Source: JAJCZZ01 sp964569085 (GTDB lineage Bacteria; Gemmatimonadota; Gemmatimonadetes; Longimicrobiales; Gaopeijiaceae). Taken from it: a DNA stretch of 64,000 nucleotides. This document shows, piece by piece, positions 24,741 to 32,649 of this stretch. The stretch lies in contig CAZMTA010000016.1 in the NCBI GenBank assembly GCA_964569085.1, positions 26,115-90,114 of the forward strand, read 5' to 3'. Made by a program: the position numbers and the translations under genes. Each line of letters opens with the position of its first letter. Positions within the stretch are counted from its first letter, which is position 1. A model generated the notes under the pieces. That model saw nothing but the letters and a program-made list of their open reading frames with translations, had not been told where the DNA came from and ran no database searches.

Positions 24741-25697
24741 ATGCCCTCCGCACGCCCGGGCCCCCGCGCCCTCGCCTCGGCCACCGCCGTCCGACGCGGC
24801 TCCGCCCTCCCGGCCCTCGCCTTCGTCCTCGTCCTCCAGGCGGCCCTCGCCGCGCCCGCCGTCGCCCAGATCCGCGGCAGCGAGCGGAGCGTCGTCAGCC
24901 AGACCTCGGACGGGACCACCGTCACGGTCGACTACGCCCGTCCCCAGCTCCGGGGCCGGGGAGCGGCCTTCCCGGACATCGTGGGATGGGAGCACGTCTG
25001 GACGCCCGGGGCCAACGAGGCCACCCGGGTCACGGTGAGCGCCGACGTCACCGTGAACGACGTGGCGCTGCCCGAGGGGACCTACTCGCTCTGGATGGTC
25101 CCCCGCCCCGGCGAGTGGGACGTGGTGTTCGAGCCCGAGGAGCGCCTCTACCACACCCAGCCTCCCGAGGCCCACGACGGGCAGATCCGCTTCACCGTGA
25201 CCCCGGACGCCACCGAGGAGGTGGAGGTGCTCACCTTCGACTTCCCCCGGGTCCGGCCCGACGGGATGGAGCTGCGCTTCCGGTGGGGCACCGTGGAGAT
25301 CCCCCTGGCCGTCGACGTGCCCCCCTCCCGGGTGCTCACGCTCACCGAGGCCGAGGCGGCGCCCTACCTGGGCCGCTTCCAGGTGTCCCCGGCGGGCCCG
25401 CCGCCTCCCGGCGTTCCGGAAGGCGCGGAGATTCCGTCGATGGGTTGGGAGATCGAGTACGACGACCAGGACCGGCTCCACGGCCGCATCCTGGACGGGC
25501 CGCCCATGTTCGCCCGGGAGTTCCTCCTGATCCCCGTGGCGGAGCACGTCTTCAACCCGGCGTGGATGCAGGACGGCGAGATCCTGGAGACCGAGGTGGA
25601 CATGTACGTGGAGTTCGTCGTCGAGGACGGCCGGGCCGCGCGCCTGGAGGTCCTGGGTCTCGAGGACCGGGTCATGATGCGGGGCGAGCGGCGCTGA
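24741..25697 (+). CDS. Secreted DUF2911 protein
   Basis: The 318-residue protein has an export signal (about 1-45, hydrophobic core ALPALAFVLVLQAALAAPAVA, cleavage after AVAQ). A DUF2911 domain follows: VDYARPQLRGRGAAF, WEHVWTPGANEATRVTVSADVTVND, and LPEGTYSLWMVPRPGEWDVVF are the family's characteristic stretches. The remaining 120 residues look like a separate beta-rich domain. DUF2911 proteins are common in Bacteroidota and Gemmatimonadota, are predicted outside the cytoplasm, and have no established role. ATG 24741 was chosen at the signal peptide; the earlier in-frame ATG at 24636 overlaps the repeat array edge and adds a non-signal stretch. Confidence 0.78.
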   Translation: MPSARPGPRALASATAVRRGSALPALAFVLVLQAALAAPAVAQIRGSERSVVSQTSDGTTVTVDYARPQLRGRGAAFPDIVGWEHVWTPGANEATRVTVSADVTVNDVALPEGTYSLWMVPRPGEWDVVFEPEERLYHTQPPEAHDGQIRFTVTPDATEEVEVLTFDFPRVRPDGMELRFRWGTVEIPLAVDVPPSRVLTLTEAEAAPYLGRFQVSPAGPPPPGVPEGAEIPSMGWEIEYDDQDRLHGRILDGPPMFAREFLLIPVAEHVFNPAWMQDGEILETEVDMYVEFVVEDGRAARLEVLGLEDRVMMRGERR

Positions 25698-25771
25698 CCC
25701 GGGGGCGCGCGAAGGCGGCCGCGGGGCGGGCGGGCGCGGGGGGCGGCCCCCGACCCCGCCTCGACGCCGCC

Positions 25772-25800
25772 TTGACGCCTCCCGCCCCGCCCCGTCACCT
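25772..25800 (+). promoter_or_regulatory. Weak candidate promoter for the his operon
   Basis: TTGACG (25772-25777), 17-bp spacer, TCACCT (25795-25800). The -35 is good; the -10 is poor, and the start site would fall only a few bases before the leader ATG. The true promoter may lie a little upstream. Confidence 0.25.
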
Positions 25801-25810
25801 TCCAGGAACC

Positions 25811-25891
25811 ATGACCAACCTGAACGGACACCGGCACCATCACTTTATCCACGCGGCCTACGCGGGCTGCGCGTTCGAGGTGTGTGCCTAG
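25811..25891 (+). CDS. hisL: Histidine operon leader peptide
   Basis: A 26-codon reading frame, ATG at 25811 and TAG at 25889-25891, preceded by AGGA. Residues 7-14 read HRHHHFIH: five histidine codons in eight (25829-25852), far above chance. It lies directly upstream of hisG and is followed by an intrinsic terminator. In attenuation systems of this kind a ribosome stalls at His codons when charged tRNA-His is scarce, which lets the downstream genes be transcribed. The peptide itself has no function. Confidence 0.88.
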   Translation: MTNLNGHRHHHFIHAAYAGCAFEVCA

Positions 25892-25953
25892 GACCACCGT
25901 CCAGGGAAAGACATTTCGACCGCGGCCCGACACGATCGGGTCGCGGTTTTTTT
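25863..25953 (+). promoter_or_regulatory. his operon attenuator with alternative antiterminator pairing
   Basis: The terminator (25920-25930 paired with 25936-25946, loop CACGA, then seven T at 25947-25953) ends 13 bases before hisG. A segment inside the leader reading frame, 25863-25871 (CGGGCTGCG), can pair with the terminator's left arm 25921-25929 (CGCGGCCCG): nine pairs with one G-U. The two structures exclude each other. A ribosome stalled on the His codons just upstream would leave 25863-25871 free or nearly so and favour read-through; exact footprint limits are uncertain. Inference from pairing only. Confidence 0.75.
25920..25953 (+). terminator. Intrinsic terminator of the his attenuator
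   Basis: An 11-bp stem with one G-T pair (25920-25930 with 25936-25946), 5-base loop, followed by TTTTTTT. The only terminator in the window with a long T-run, fitting a regulated site. Confidence 0.88.
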
Positions 25954-25966
25954 GTGGAGTGACATC

Positions 25967-26848
25967 ATGACCGACCGAGACACACCGCTGCGCGTGGCGC
26001 TGCCCAACAAGGGACGCCTGTCCGAGAAGGCGCTGGAGCTCTTCGAGCAGGCCGGGCTCAAGGCGACCTTCCGGGCGGACCGCGCCCTCATGGCCAGCCT
26101 CGGCCCCGACTTCCAGGCGATCATGGTCCGGGCCGGGGACATCCCCGAGTTCCTGGCCGACGGCGCCGCGGAGATCGGGGTCACCGGCGCGGACCTGGTG
26201 GCCGAGAGCGGGCAGGACCTGGAGGAGGTCCTGGACCTGGGCTTCGGGAGCTGCCGGCTGGTGGTGGCGGTGAAGGACGAGTCCGACGCGCGTTCGGCCC
26301 GGGACCTCCCGGCCGGCACCCGGGTGGCCACCTCCTTCCCCCGCTCCGCCCGGGCCTACTTCGAGTCGCTGGGGATCCCCATCGAGATCGCGCCGGTGAG
26401 CGGCGCCGCCGAGATCGCCCCGCACCTGGGCGTGGCCGACGTCATCGTCGACCTGACCTCCACGGGCTCGACCCTGCGGGTGAACGGCCTCCGGGAGGTC
26501 GACACGGTGCTCGAGTCCTCGGCCCGTCTGGTGGCCAGCCGCGCCGCCATGGACGACCCCGCCACCCGGGGCACGGTCGAGGAGCTGGCCACCGCGCTGG
26601 AGTCGGTGCTCCGCGCCCGCGCCAAGCGCTACCTCATGGCCAACGTGCCCCGGGACCGCCTGGAGCAGGTCCGGGAGGTGCTCCCCGGGATCAACGGCCC
26701 GACCATCGTGGATGTCCTGGACGACGACCGCTGGGTCGCCGCCCACGCCGTGGTGGACGCCGACCGCGTGTACCAGACCATCTCGGCGCTCAAGGAGCTG
26801 GGCGCCGAGGGCATCCTCCTCACCCGCATCGAGAGGCTCATGCCGTGA
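25967..26848 (+). CDS. hisG: ATP phosphoribosyltransferase (long form)
   Basis: HisG joins ATP and PRPP in the first, feedback-controlled step of histidine synthesis. The 293-residue length and the C-terminal part (DDDRWVAAHAVVDADRVYQTISALKELGAEGILLTRIERLMP region) identify the long form with an ACT-like regulatory domain, which binds histidine and needs no HisZ; none is present here. Catalytic-domain stretches are LRVALPNKGRLSEKALEL, GAAEIGVTGADLVAE and the PRPP loop DLTSTGSTLRVNGL. ATG 25967 follows the attenuator terminator by 13 bases, with GGAG upstream. The operon order is hisG-D-C-H-A-B-F-IE, all by overlaps. Confidence 0.95.
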   Translation: MTDRDTPLRVALPNKGRLSEKALELFEQAGLKATFRADRALMASLGPDFQAIMVRAGDIPEFLADGAAEIGVTGADLVAESGQDLEEVLDLGFGSCRLVVAVKDESDARSARDLPAGTRVATSFPRSARAYFESLGIPIEIAPVSGAAEIAPHLGVADVIVDLTSTGSTLRVNGLREVDTVLESSARLVASRAAMDDPATRGTVEELATALESVLRARAKRYLMANVPRDRLEQVREVLPGINGPTIVDVLDDDRWVAAHAVVDADRVYQTISALKELGAEGILLTRIERLMP

Positions 26849-28149
26849 GCCCGCTGGCCCTCTTCCACGACGGACGCCTGACCGACCTCTCCGACGAGGC
26901 GCGGCGCCACCTCCTGGAGCGCGCCCCGGCCGACGCGCCGGAGCTGGCCGACCAGGTCCGCGCCCTCATGGAGGAGGTCCGCCGTCGGGGCGACGACGCC
27001 CTGCTGGAGATGGCCGAGCGCTTCGACGGCGTCCGCCTGGAGTCCCTGGAGGTCCCGCGCGCCCGCTGGCACGAGGCCGTGGAAGGGCTCGACCCGACGG
27101 TCCGCGCGGCCCTGGAGCGCGCCACCGCCAACATCCGCCGCTTCCACGAGGCGCAGCTCCCCGACGAGGTGGCCGTGGACGTCGAGCCCGGCGTGCGCAT
27201 CACCCGCCGGTGGGCCCCGCTGGAGCGCGTGGGCGTGTACGCCCCCGGAGGCCGGGCCTCGTATCCGTCCTCGGTGCTCATGGGCGTGGTGCCCGCCCGG
27301 GCCGCCGGCGTCGGCGAGGTCGTGGTGTGCTCCCCGCCGGGACCCGACGGCAGCCCGCCTCCGGCCGTGCTGGCCGCCTGCGCCCTGGGGGGCGCGGACC
27401 GCCTCTTCGCGCTGGGCGGCGCCGGCGCCGTGGCCGCCCTGGCCGGAGGCACCGCGACCGTGCCCGCCGTGGACGCCATCGTCGGCCCCGGGAACCGGTG
27501 GGTCACCGAGGCCAAGCGTCAGGTGGCGGGGCGGGTCCTCATCGACTCCCCTGCCGGGCCCTCCGAGGTGCTGGTCGTGGCCGACGGCACCACCGACCCC
27601 GAGCTGGCGGCCTGGGAGCTCCTGGCCCAGGCCGAGCACGACCCCGAGGCCGCCTGCGTCCTGGTGACCACCTCCCCCGAGGGGGCCGACGCCACCCGCG
27701 CCGCCCTGGCCCGCCTCCTCGACGAGGCCCCCCGGGCCGAGGTCGCCCGCACCGCCCTGGAGGCCCACGGGGCCATCCTCGTGGCCGACGACCGGGCGGC
27801 CGCGCTGGCCTTCGCCGAGGCGTACGCCGCCGAGCACCTCTCGGTCATGACGGGCGCGTCCGCCGAGGACGCCGCCCGGATCCGCACCGCCGGCACGGTC
27901 TTCGTCGGTCCCTGGGCCTCGGTGGCCTTCGGCGACTACATGACCGGCGCCAACCACGTCCTGCCCACCTCGGGCCGGGCCCGGAGCTTCTCCGGGCTGT
28001 CCACCCACCACTTCCTGCGCTCCTTCACGGTGCAGGAGATCGACGCCGAGGGCGCGCGCTCCATGGCCGACGACGTGGCCGCCCTGGCCACGGCCGAAGG
28101 GCTGCCGGCCCACGGCGCCGCCGCACTCGCACGACGGAGAGACGCATGA
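26845..28149 (+). CDS. hisD: Histidinol dehydrogenase
   Basis: HisD oxidises L-histidinol to histidine in two NAD-dependent steps, the last in the pathway. The 434-residue protein has RWAPLERVGVYAPGGRASYPSSVLM, VDAIVGPGNRWVTEAKRQV, DSPAGPSEVLVVAD, QAEHDPEAACVLVT and HLSVMTGASAEDAA. The catalytic glutamate and histidine lie in SFTVQEI and the preceding STHHFLRSFT; zinc-binding residues sit in QAEHD. GTG 26845 overlaps the hisG stop (GTGA). Complete and of normal length. Confidence 0.97.
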   Translation: MSPLALFHDGRLTDLSDEARRHLLERAPADAPELADQVRALMEEVRRRGDDALLEMAERFDGVRLESLEVPRARWHEAVEGLDPTVRAALERATANIRRFHEAQLPDEVAVDVEPGVRITRRWAPLERVGVYAPGGRASYPSSVLMGVVPARAAGVGEVVVCSPPGPDGSPPPAVLAACALGGADRLFALGGAGAVAALAGGTATVPAVDAIVGPGNRWVTEAKRQVAGRVLIDSPAGPSEVLVVADGTTDPELAAWELLAQAEHDPEAACVLVTTSPEGADATRAALARLLDEAPRAEVARTALEAHGAILVADDRAAALAFAEAYAAEHLSVMTGASAEDAARIRTAGTVFVGPWASVAFGDYMTGANHVLPTSGRARSFSGLSTHHFLRSFTVQEIDAEGARSMADDVAALATAEGLPAHGAAALARRRDA

Positions 28150-29237
28150 GCCCCTTCCCCCGGCCCGGCTACGAGCGCCTGAGCCGCTACCTCCCGGACC
28201 GGCGCCCCGTGGCGCTGGACCTCAGCGACAACACCAACATGTGGGGCGCGCATCCCGCGGCCCGGAAGGTGGTGGAGCACGCGGCCGAGGAGGACATCTC
28301 CAAGTATCCGACGCTGTACGCCGACGACCTCCGGGAGGCCGCGGCCGAGCGGGTGGGCGTGACCCCGGAGCACATCACCACCGGGTGCGGCTCCGACGAC
28401 GTCCTGGACTCCGTCTTCAAGGCGTCGGGCGGCTCGGACGACGACTGGATCAGCGTGGTGGCCCCCACCTTCTCCATGACCGTCCCGCTGGCGCTCATGA
28501 ACGGCGTGGAGTCCCGGGTGGTGACGTGGGACGACGCGCTGGAGGACCCGGACGTCCTCCTCGCGGGCGATCCCTCGGTGGTCTACGTCTGCCGGCCCAA
28601 CAACCCCACCGGGTACATGGCCCCCTTCGACTGGGTCCAGGGGATCGTGGACGCCTGCGAGGGCGGGCCGCTGGTCGTGATCGACGAGGCCTACATCGAC
28701 TACGGCGGCGAGAGCTTCGCGCTCCAGGCCGCCTCCAACCCGGGGCTGGTCGTGACCCGCACCCTCTCCAAGGCCTTCGGGCTGGCGGGCATGCGGGTGG
28801 GGTGGGCGGTGGCCACGCCCGAGACCATCACGACCATCGACAAGGCCCGTGGACCCTACAAGGTGGCCCGCCTCTCGGCGGCGTGCGCGGCGGCCGCCCT
28901 CCGGGACGAGGAGGGGTGGGTCGAGCGCACGGTGGCCGAATGCAACGAGAACCGCCGCCGCTGCGAGGCCGAGCTGGCCGAGCGGGGCTTCGAGCCCCTG
29001 GAGTCCCACACCAACTTCATGTTCTTCCGCGCCCCCTCGGGGGACGCCGTGGCCGACGCCAACGGCCTCCGGGAGCACGGGGTGGCGCTCCGTCCCTTCC
29101 CCGGGACGTACCCGGGCGGAGGGGACGGGCTGCGCTGCTCGGTGGGGCCGTGGCACATGATGGAGACCTTCCTGAAGGCTCTGGACGCCTACACGGCCTC
29201 GCTTGAGGAGGCCACGGCCGCCGAGACCGCGCCGTGA
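28146..29237 (+). CDS. hisC: Histidinol-phosphate aminotransferase
   Basis: HisC makes histidinol phosphate from imidazole acetol-phosphate with glutamate. The 363-residue PLP protein has LDLSDNTNMWGAHPAA at the start, TTGCGSDDVLDSVFKA for cofactor phosphate, VYVCRPNNPTGY and VVIDEAYIDY for the PLP ring, and TRTLSKAFGLAGMRVGW with the Schiff-base lysine (TLSKAF). SVGPWHMMETFLKAL near the end supplies the substrate-binding arginine region in modified form. ATG 28146 overlaps hisD's stop. As with all class I/II transaminases, exact substrate rests on operon context, which is strong here. Confidence 0.93.
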   Translation: MSPFPRPGYERLSRYLPDRRPVALDLSDNTNMWGAHPAARKVVEHAAEEDISKYPTLYADDLREAAAERVGVTPEHITTGCGSDDVLDSVFKASGGSDDDWISVVAPTFSMTVPLALMNGVESRVVTWDDALEDPDVLLAGDPSVVYVCRPNNPTGYMAPFDWVQGIVDACEGGPLVVIDEAYIDYGGESFALQAASNPGLVVTRTLSKAFGLAGMRVGWAVATPETITTIDKARGPYKVARLSAACAAAALRDEEGWVERTVAECNENRRRCEAELAERGFEPLESHTNFMFFRAPSGDAVADANGLREHGVALRPFPGTYPGGGDGLRCSVGPWHMMETFLKALDAYTASLEEATAAETAP

Positions 29238-29890
29238 GGGTCGCCCTCTTCGACTACGGCGCCGGCAACCTCCACTCCTTGGGCAAGGCCCTGGAGGCGG
29301 AGGGCTGCGAGGTCGTGGTGACCGACGACTGGGACGAGGCGCTGGCGCTGGACGCGCTGGTGCTCCCCGGCGTGGGCGCCTTCGGCCAGGCCGCCGCCAG
29401 CCTCCCCGAGGACCGGACGGGGCTCCGCCGCGCCCTGGAGGAGGGCATGCCCGCGCTGGGCATCTGCCTGGGCATGCAGCTCCTCTTCGACGTCAGCGAG
29501 GAGTCCGAAGGCGACGGCATCGGGCTCGTCCCGGGCCGGGTCACGAAGCTGGAGGCCAGCGTCGTCCCCCAGATGGGGTGGAACGACGTGGAGACCTCCG
29601 ACGACCCGCTCTTCGCGGGCACCGACGGGCTCGTGGCCTACTACGCCAACTCCTACGTCTGCGAGCCGGCGGACGAGCGCGACGCCATCGCCTGGTCCGA
29701 GTACGAGGGGCGGCGCTACGCCGCGGCGGTGCGGAAGGGGCGGAGCTGGGGGATGCAGTTCCACCCCGAGAAGAGCTCCGGGGCGGGCCGGCGGCTGCTG
29801 GCCAACTGGGTGGCCGAGGCACGGAAGGCGCTGGAGGCCTCCGGCGAGGGCACGGGGGCCGGAGCCGCCGAGCCGGGGACGGACCGATGA
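29234..29890 (+). CDS. hisH: Imidazole glycerol phosphate synthase, glutaminase subunit
   Basis: HisH releases ammonia from glutamine and channels it to HisF. The class I amidotransferase triad is visible: the cysteine in GICLGMQLLFD (about residue 80) and the histidine and glutamate in GMQFHPEKSSG. VALFDYGAGNLHSLGKAL at the start and LPGVGAFGQAAASL carry the oxyanion-strand glycine. Length 218 residues; the last 15 (SGEGTGAGAAEPGTDR region) are a non-conserved tail. GTG 29234 overlaps the hisC stop. Confidence 0.95.
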   Translation: MRVALFDYGAGNLHSLGKALEAEGCEVVVTDDWDEALALDALVLPGVGAFGQAAASLPEDRTGLRRALEEGMPALGICLGMQLLFDVSEESEGDGIGLVPGRVTKLEASVVPQMGWNDVETSDDPLFAGTDGLVAYYANSYVCEPADERDAIAWSEYEGRRYAAAVRKGRSWGMQFHPEKSSGAGRRLLANWVAEARKALEASGEGTGAGAAEPGTDR

Positions 29891-30651
29891 TCGTGGCCCC
29901 GGCGGTGGACCTGAAGGGCGGGCGCTGCGTGCAGCTCGTGGGCGGACGCCCCGAGGACGAGCGCGTCTCCCTCCCGGACCCGCTCCGGGTGGCGCAGGAC
30001 TGGTGGGGGAAGGGCTTCGGCACCCTCCACCTGGTGGACCTGGACGCCGCGCTGGGCTCCGGCGACAACCTGGAGCTCCTCCGCACGCTCGTGGACGCCA
30101 CCCCCGCCGAGACCCAGGTGGGGGGCGGCATCCGGGACGACGCCCGGGCCGACGCGCTCCTGGAGGCCGGGGCCGACCGCATCGTGGTGGGCACCCGGGC
30201 GCTGGACGATCCCGAGTGGCTGGCCGAACTGGCCGGGCGCTGGCCCGGCCGCGTGACCGTGGCCGCGGACACCCGGGACGGCATCGTGCTGCGGAAGGGG
30301 TGGACCGAGGCCTCGGGGCTGCCCGTGGAGGAGTTCCTGGGCGGCCTGGCCGAGCTGCCGCTGGCCGGCGTGCTGGCCACGGACGTGGGACGCGAGGGCC
30401 GGCTGGAGGGGATCGACCGGGAGGGCGTGGCCGCCACGGTGGCCGCCAGCCCCCACCCGGTCTGGATCTCCGGCGGGGTGACCACGCTGGACGAGATGCA
30501 GTGGCTGGACGGGACGGGCGCGCACGGCGCCGTCCTGGGCATGGCCCTCTACACGGGCTCGGTGGACGCCGACGAGGTGGCCCGCCGCTGGGGCGGGACG
30601 CCCGGATCCGCCATCGACGAAGTCGCCAACGACGACGAGGACGACGCATGA
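29887..30651 (+). CDS. hisA: ProFAR isomerase
   Basis: HisA opens the ribose of ProFAR to PRFAR by an Amadori rearrangement. The 254-residue TIM barrel has the catalytic aspartates in IVAPAVDLKGGRCVQL (first strand) and VLATDVGREGRLEG (fifth strand region), and phosphate-binding glycine loops at QVGGGIRDDA and WISGGVTTLDEM. LHLVDLDAALG is the second strand. The C-terminal 20 residues (VANDDEDDA) are acidic and unconserved. It overlaps hisH by four bases and hisB by four bases. Confidence 0.94.
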   Translation: MIVAPAVDLKGGRCVQLVGGRPEDERVSLPDPLRVAQDWWGKGFGTLHLVDLDAALGSGDNLELLRTLVDATPAETQVGGGIRDDARADALLEAGADRIVVGTRALDDPEWLAELAGRWPGRVTVAADTRDGIVLRKGWTEASGLPVEEFLGGLAELPLAGVLATDVGREGRLEGIDREGVAATVAASPHPVWISGGVTTLDEMQWLDGTGAHGAVLGMALYTGSVDADEVARRWGGTPGSAIDEVANDDEDDA

Positions 30652-31187
30652 GCAAGCTGAAGCGCGAGACCGGGGAGACCCGGGTGGTGTGCCGGGTGAC
30701 CCGGGGGACGGGCGAGGCCCGGGTGTCGGTGGACGACACCTTCCTCCGCCACATGGTGGAGACGCTGGCCCGCTACGCCGCCCTGGACGTCGAGCTCGAG
30801 GCCGAGGGCGACATGCGCCACCACCTCGTCGAGGACGTGGCCATCACCCTGGGGCTGGCCCTCAAGGACGAGATCCCGGCCAAGGCGGAGCGCTACGGCT
30901 CGGCGCTGGTCCCCATGGACGAGGCGCTGGTGGAGGCCGCGGTGGACGTGGGCGGCCGCCCCTGGTTCGTGGGCGAGGTGCCCTCCAAGCTCTACACCCA
31001 CTTCCTCCACTCCTTCGCCACGAACCTCGACGCCACCCTGCACGTGCGGGTGATCCGGGGGACGGACAAGCACCACATGGTGGAGGCCGGGATCAAGGCC
31101 ACGGGGCTGGCGCTGCGCCAGGCGCTCCGCGAGGGCGACCAGGTGTTCAGCACCAAGGGCTCCGTGAAGCTGGAGCGCCTCGACTGA
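30648..31187 (+). CDS. hisB: Imidazoleglycerol-phosphate dehydratase, divergent and short
   Basis: HisB dehydrates imidazole glycerol phosphate with manganese. At 179 residues it is slightly short and has no phosphatase domain, so histidinol phosphatase must be elsewhere. The metal-binding histidines remain: H in FLRHMV, RHHLVEDVAI, THFLHSF and DKHHMVEAGIK, plus the glutamates after each HH pair. The usual FxDHML is FLRHMV and the usual DDHHTVED is MRHHLVED, so it belongs to a diverged branch. PMDEALVEAAVDVGGRPW is typical. ATG 30648 overlaps hisA; its TGA overlaps the hisF ATG by one base. Confidence 0.9.
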   Translation: MSKLKRETGETRVVCRVTRGTGEARVSVDDTFLRHMVETLARYAALDVELEAEGDMRHHLVEDVAITLGLALKDEIPAKAERYGSALVPMDEALVEAAVDVGGRPWFVGEVPSKLYTHFLHSFATNLDATLHVRVIRGTDKHHMVEAGIKATGLALRQALREGDQVFSTKGSVKLERLD

Positions 31188-31981
31188 TGCTCCGCCCCAG
31201 GGTCATCGTCTGCCTGGACGTGAAGGACGGGCGGGTCGTGAAGGGCGTGCAGTTCGAGGGCCTCCGGGACGTGGGCGATCCCGTGGAGCTCGCCCGCCGC
31301 TACGAGGAGGAGGGCGCCGACGAGATCGTCTACCTGGACGTGTCCGCCTCCAAGGAGGGGCGCGGGACCTTCCTGGACGTGGTGCGCCGCACCGCCGAGA
31401 CGCTCTTCATCCCGCTGACCGTGGGGGGCGGCGTGCGCTCCGCCGACGACATCGGCCCGCTCCTGCGCGCCGGCGCCGACAAGATCAGCGTGAACACCGC
31501 CGCCGTGACCGACCCGGGCCTCCTCACCGAGGGCGCCCGGCGCTTCGGCTCCCAGTGCGTGGTGGCCAGCATCGACGCCGCCCGGGAGGACGACGGGACG
31601 TACCGCTGCTACACCCACGGCGGCTCGAAGCCCACGGAGCTGGAGGCGGTGGCGTGGGCCCGGGAGTGCAAGGAGCGGGGCGCCGGCGAGATCCTCCTCA
31701 CCTCCATCGACCGGGACGGCGCCCGCACCGGCTACGAGCTGGAGCTGACCCGGTCCGTGGCGGACGTGGTGCCCGTGCCGGTCATCGCGTCGGGGGGCGC
31801 GGGCGAGGCGGCCCACCTCCGGGACGCCTTCCGGGAGGGGCGGGCCTCGGCGGCGCTGGTGGCCGGGATCCTCCACGACGGGCTGACCACCGTGGGCGCC
31901 CTGAAGCGCGCGCTGGCGGGGTGGGACATTCCCGTGCGTCCCGCGCCGGAGACGGCCGCGGCCGCGGGAGGCGCCTCGTGA
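31187..31981 (+). CDS. hisF: Imidazole glycerol phosphate synthase, cyclase subunit
   Basis: HisF combines PRFAR and ammonia from HisH to give imidazole glycerol phosphate and AICAR. The 264-residue TIM barrel has catalytic aspartates in RVIVCLDVKDGRVVKGVQF and LLTSIDRDGARTGYEL, and glycine loops PLTVGGGVRSADDI and VIASGGAGEAAHLRDAF. YLDVSASKEGRGTFLDVVRR and DKISVNTAAVTDP are standard. ATG 31187 shares one base with the hisB stop (TGATG). The tail after residue 250 (APETAAAAGGAS) is unconserved. Confidence 0.97.
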   Translation: MLRPRVIVCLDVKDGRVVKGVQFEGLRDVGDPVELARRYEEEGADEIVYLDVSASKEGRGTFLDVVRRTAETLFIPLTVGGGVRSADDIGPLLRAGADKISVNTAAVTDPGLLTEGARRFGSQCVVASIDAAREDDGTYRCYTHGGSKPTELEAVAWARECKERGAGEILLTSIDRDGARTGYELELTRSVADVVPVPVIASGGAGEAAHLRDAFREGRASAALVAGILHDGLTTVGALKRALAGWDIPVRPAPETAAAAGGAS

Positions 31982-32619
31982 CCGACCGCGCGCTGAAGAC
32001 GGCCGCCGACCTGGACGCCCTGGACTTCGACAAGGCCGAGGGGCTGATCCCCGTGGTGGCGCAGGACGCCGGGGACGGCCGGGTCCTCATGGTGGCGTGG
32101 GCCGACCGGGAGGCGCTGAAGCGCACCCTGGAGACGGGGACCGCCTGGTTCTGGAGCCGCTCCCGGGGCGCCCTGTGGCAGAAGGGCGAGACCAGCGGGA
32201 ACGTCCTGAAGCTCGTGTCGCTCCACGCCGACTGCGACGGCGACACGGTCCTGGCCCGGGTGCGCCCCACGGGCCCCGCGTGCCACACCGGGGAGCCCAC
32301 GTGCTTCGGCGAGGGCGCGGCGCCGGAGGGCGGACGGGACCAGGACGACACCCTCTCCGCCCTCGAGGCCGTCCTCCGCGCCCGCCAGGAGGAGCGCCCC
32401 GAGGGCTCCTACACGGTGCGCCTCCTGGAGGACGAGAACCTGCGGCTCAAGAAGCTGGGCGAGGAGACCGCGGAGCTGGTCACCGCGCTGGCCAAGGACG
32501 ACGCCGAGCGGATCCCCGAGGAGGCCGCGGACCTGGTCTACCACGTGCTGGCCGCGCTGCGCGGCGCCGGGGTGGACCTGGCCGAGGTGATGGCGGTGCT
32601 GGAGAAGCGGCGGGGCTGA
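31978..32619 (+). CDS. hisIE: Bifunctional phosphoribosyl-AMP cyclohydrolase / phosphoribosyl-ATP pyrophosphatase
   Basis: The protein carries out steps two and three of histidine synthesis. The HisI part (about residues 20-110) contains AQDAGDGRVLMVAWADREALKRTLE, WFWSRSRGALWQKGETSGN and the metal-binding HADCDGDTVL and ACHTGEPTCF with the conserved cysteines. The HisE part (about 120-213) is a helical MazG-like pyrophosphatase with EERPEGSYTVRLL, KKLGEETAELVTALA and EEAADLVYHVLAAL. GTG 31978 overlaps hisF. It is the last gene of the operon and converges with a minus-strand gene 30 bases on. Confidence 0.96.
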   Translation: MTDRALKTAADLDALDFDKAEGLIPVVAQDAGDGRVLMVAWADREALKRTLETGTAWFWSRSRGALWQKGETSGNVLKLVSLHADCDGDTVLARVRPTGPACHTGEPTCFGEGAAPEGGRDQDDTLSALEAVLRARQEERPEGSYTVRLLEDENLRLKKLGEETAELVTALAKDDAERIPEEAADLVYHVLAALRGAGVDLAEVMAVLEKRRG

Positions 32620-32624
32620 CGGCT

Positions 32625-32645
32625 CGGGCGGGGACGGGCCGCCCG
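32625..32645. terminator. Hairpin between his operon and convergent gene
   Basis: CGGGCGG (32625-32631) pairs with CCGCCCG (32639-32645), 7-base loop, no T-tract. It could end transcription from either side. Confidence 0.4.
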
Positions 32646-32649
32646 ACGC

